Origin: CAZIHO01 sp964538875
GTDB lineage: Bacteria > Pseudomonadota > Gammaproteobacteria > Chromatiales > Chromatiaceae
Assembly: GCA_964538875.1 (NCBI GenBank)
Contig: CAZIHO010000134.1
Location: forward strand, 1 to 8,485
DNA: 8,485 bases
Direction of reading: 5' to 3'
A program made the position numbers and the translations under genes. The first letter of the stretch is position 1; every line of letters starts with the position of its first letter. The notes below the pieces were generated by a model. It ran no database searches. It was not told the origin of the DNA and saw only the letters and a list, made by a program, of their open reading frames with translations. This document shows, piece by piece, positions 8,016 through 8,485 of this stretch.

Positions 8016-8140
8016 TCATTGACGTTTTCCGCAGCACCGACGCCAGCCCAGATCGTTGGGCAAGTATTGGGCTACTACCCCGTGGGCTCGGATGATCCAT
8101 TCTTGGAACCGGCGGCCGTTCGCATTGCCCTTAGAAAGGA
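8016..8140 (-). pseudogene. C-terminal remnant of an IS1595/ISXO2-like transposase
   Basis: On the - strand, a frame ending in TGA at 8018-8016 encodes NANGRRFQEW followed by a stretch that includes HGVVAQYLPNDLGWRR. Known, from memory of the family: IS1595/ISXO2-type transposases often end with a pattern like NAYHSRLKxWxRRFxGVATKYLxNYLGWRR, and the spacing and the W, G-V, Y-L-P-N and L-G-W-R-R positions agree. Only about 40 residues remain. The similarity stops where the IS3-like left end is proposed to begin (about 8144), so the upstream, catalytic part is absent or was displaced. No start codon belongs to it. The call rests on motif recall, so the family name could be wrong even if the transposase assignment is right. 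Confidence 0.5.
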
Positions 8141-8179
8141 TTTTGTTCCGTTAGACGACCCGGATGCGGTGACGCTGTA

Positions 8180-8413
8180 GTGGGCGAGGTGAAAGGCGTA
8201 GCGCTTGGGGCGGCGAGCCCGGTGCGGCCACCGAGTTCAAGCGGTAGTCGGCGGCGCCAGCGGGAAGTCGTGCTGCGCCTGTTGCGCGGCGAACTGGTTG
8301 AGCGACAACTCGACGAGGCCAACCGGCGCATCGGCGAGTCGGTCGTGAAAATCGAGATTTTGCAGAAAAAACGGCGGGCGAAACACCCTTTAGTCGGCCG
8401 AAGGTCGCAATAA
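8180..8413 (+). pseudogene. IS3-like transposase orfA with probable internal deletion
   Basis: The GTG-started frame encodes 77 aa. The N-terminal SRRRQREVVLRLLRGE (residues 23-38) is the start of the helix-turn-helix domain of IS3-type OrfA. The C-terminal part QLDEANRRIGE (43-53), then VKIEILQKK (56-64) and HPLVGRRS (69-76), is the leucine-zipper-like tail and end that follow in such proteins. The stretch expected between them (the rest of the helix-turn-helix, roughly SRELGV...LxxWRERALAG, about 35-40 residues) is missing, and the two parts join near residues 41-43 (about 8300-8308). The product would lack most of its DNA-binding domain and should be inactive. The frame ends in TAA at 8411-8413. 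Confidence 0.6.
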
Positions 8414-8485
8414 GCCGCGCAATCTCGGTTGACAGGGGCCAGCCCGATGGCCGTCGCCACCTTGTGGCAACTGCTGGAGCGGGCC
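8410..8485 (+). pseudogene. IS3-like transposase orfB, 5' fragment, start lost and frameshifted
   Basis: In the -1 frame relative to orfA, ATAAGC at 8410 begins ISRAISVDRGQPDG, which fits the usual OrfB beginning MSRxxSxxxGQPYG. The expected ATG is ATA here. After GQPDG the similarity continues only if one C of 8451-8452 is skipped, giving GVATLWQLLERA to the window edge. The gene is therefore damaged twice and truncated by the window. The catalytic DDE domain is not in view. Confidence 0.5.

Larger units (their letters stand above)
8144..8485 (+). mobile_element. Left part of a decayed IS3-like insertion sequence (runs off the window)
   Basis: From about 8144 the DNA becomes more GC-rich and encodes IS3-like orfA and orfB fragments in + orientation. 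The proposed left end is TGTTCCGTTAGACGACC at 8144-8160. It begins with TG, as IS3-family ends do, and lies just outside the point where the - strand transposase similarity ends. The matching right inverted repeat and any target duplication lie beyond the window, so the exact boundary is inferred. Confidence 0.45.

Noticed and set aside
7870..8075. - strand open run of about 65 codons with a stretch AILAEGASVVVNN, reminiscent of the nucleotide-binding region of short-chain dehydrogenases
   Set aside because: There is no TGxxxGxG motif before it, no start codon or ribosome binding site, and it overlaps the end of kdpE antisense. The likeness covers about 14 residues and is probably chance.
8013..8180. 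55-codon + strand ORF ending in TAG that overlaps the orfA GTG by one base
   Set aside because: It is antisense to the more convincing transposase tail and crosses the proposed IS boundary. It has no ribosome binding site and no recognisable motif.
8131..8460. 109-aa - strand open frame
   Set aside because: It is Arg/Ser/Pro-rich and antisense to the IS3-like orfA and orfB fragments. It is a GC-driven shadow.

Overview
The window carries a complete kdpABCDE locus on the + strand, the high-affinity potassium uptake system. KdpABC is a P-type ATPase/channel complex, and KdpD/KdpE is the two-component system that induces it under K+ limitation or osmotic stress. The five genes run co-directionally from 141 to 7899 with gaps of 10, 10 and 4 nt and an 11-nt kdpD/kdpE overlap, so they very likely form one transcription unit. 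The gene order with kdpDE last, the long proteobacterial-type KdpD (Walker-A/Usp sensor, four membrane segments, GAF-like linker, kinase core) and the kinds of transposase remnant present suggest a proteobacterium, possibly beta-, gamma- or Acidithiobacillia-like. This is judged from protein style, not from a search.

Region by region. 1-140: upstream regulatory DNA. It contains AGAATTTACGG-like repeats whose starts are offset by 0, 11, 44 and 66 bp, and a good ribosome binding site for kdpA. No kdpF is visible. 141-3891: kdpA and kdpB, full length with all diagnostic motifs. 3902-4522: kdpC, started at the internal ATG that has a ribosome binding site. 4527-7190: kdpD. 7180-7899: kdpE. 7900-8015: short intergenic DNA with a palindrome and a GC-rich hairpin that lacks a U-tract. 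8016 to about 8140: on the - strand, a C-terminal fragment that looks like an IS1595/ISXO2-type transposase. About 8144 to the end: the GC-rich left part of a decayed IS3-like element. Its orfA has a probable internal deletion, and its orfB appears to have lost its start codon and gained a 1-nt frameshift; it runs off the window.

How it works together: KdpA forms the K+ pathway, KdpB hydrolyses ATP and is phosphorylated at Asp311, and KdpC stabilises the complex. KdpD senses K+/ionic conditions and phosphorylates KdpE at Asp60. KdpE, an OmpR/PhoB-type activator, probably acts on the phased repeats in front of kdpA. I see no unknown system here. The best leads are the phased operator candidate and the layered IS wreckage that ends the operon.
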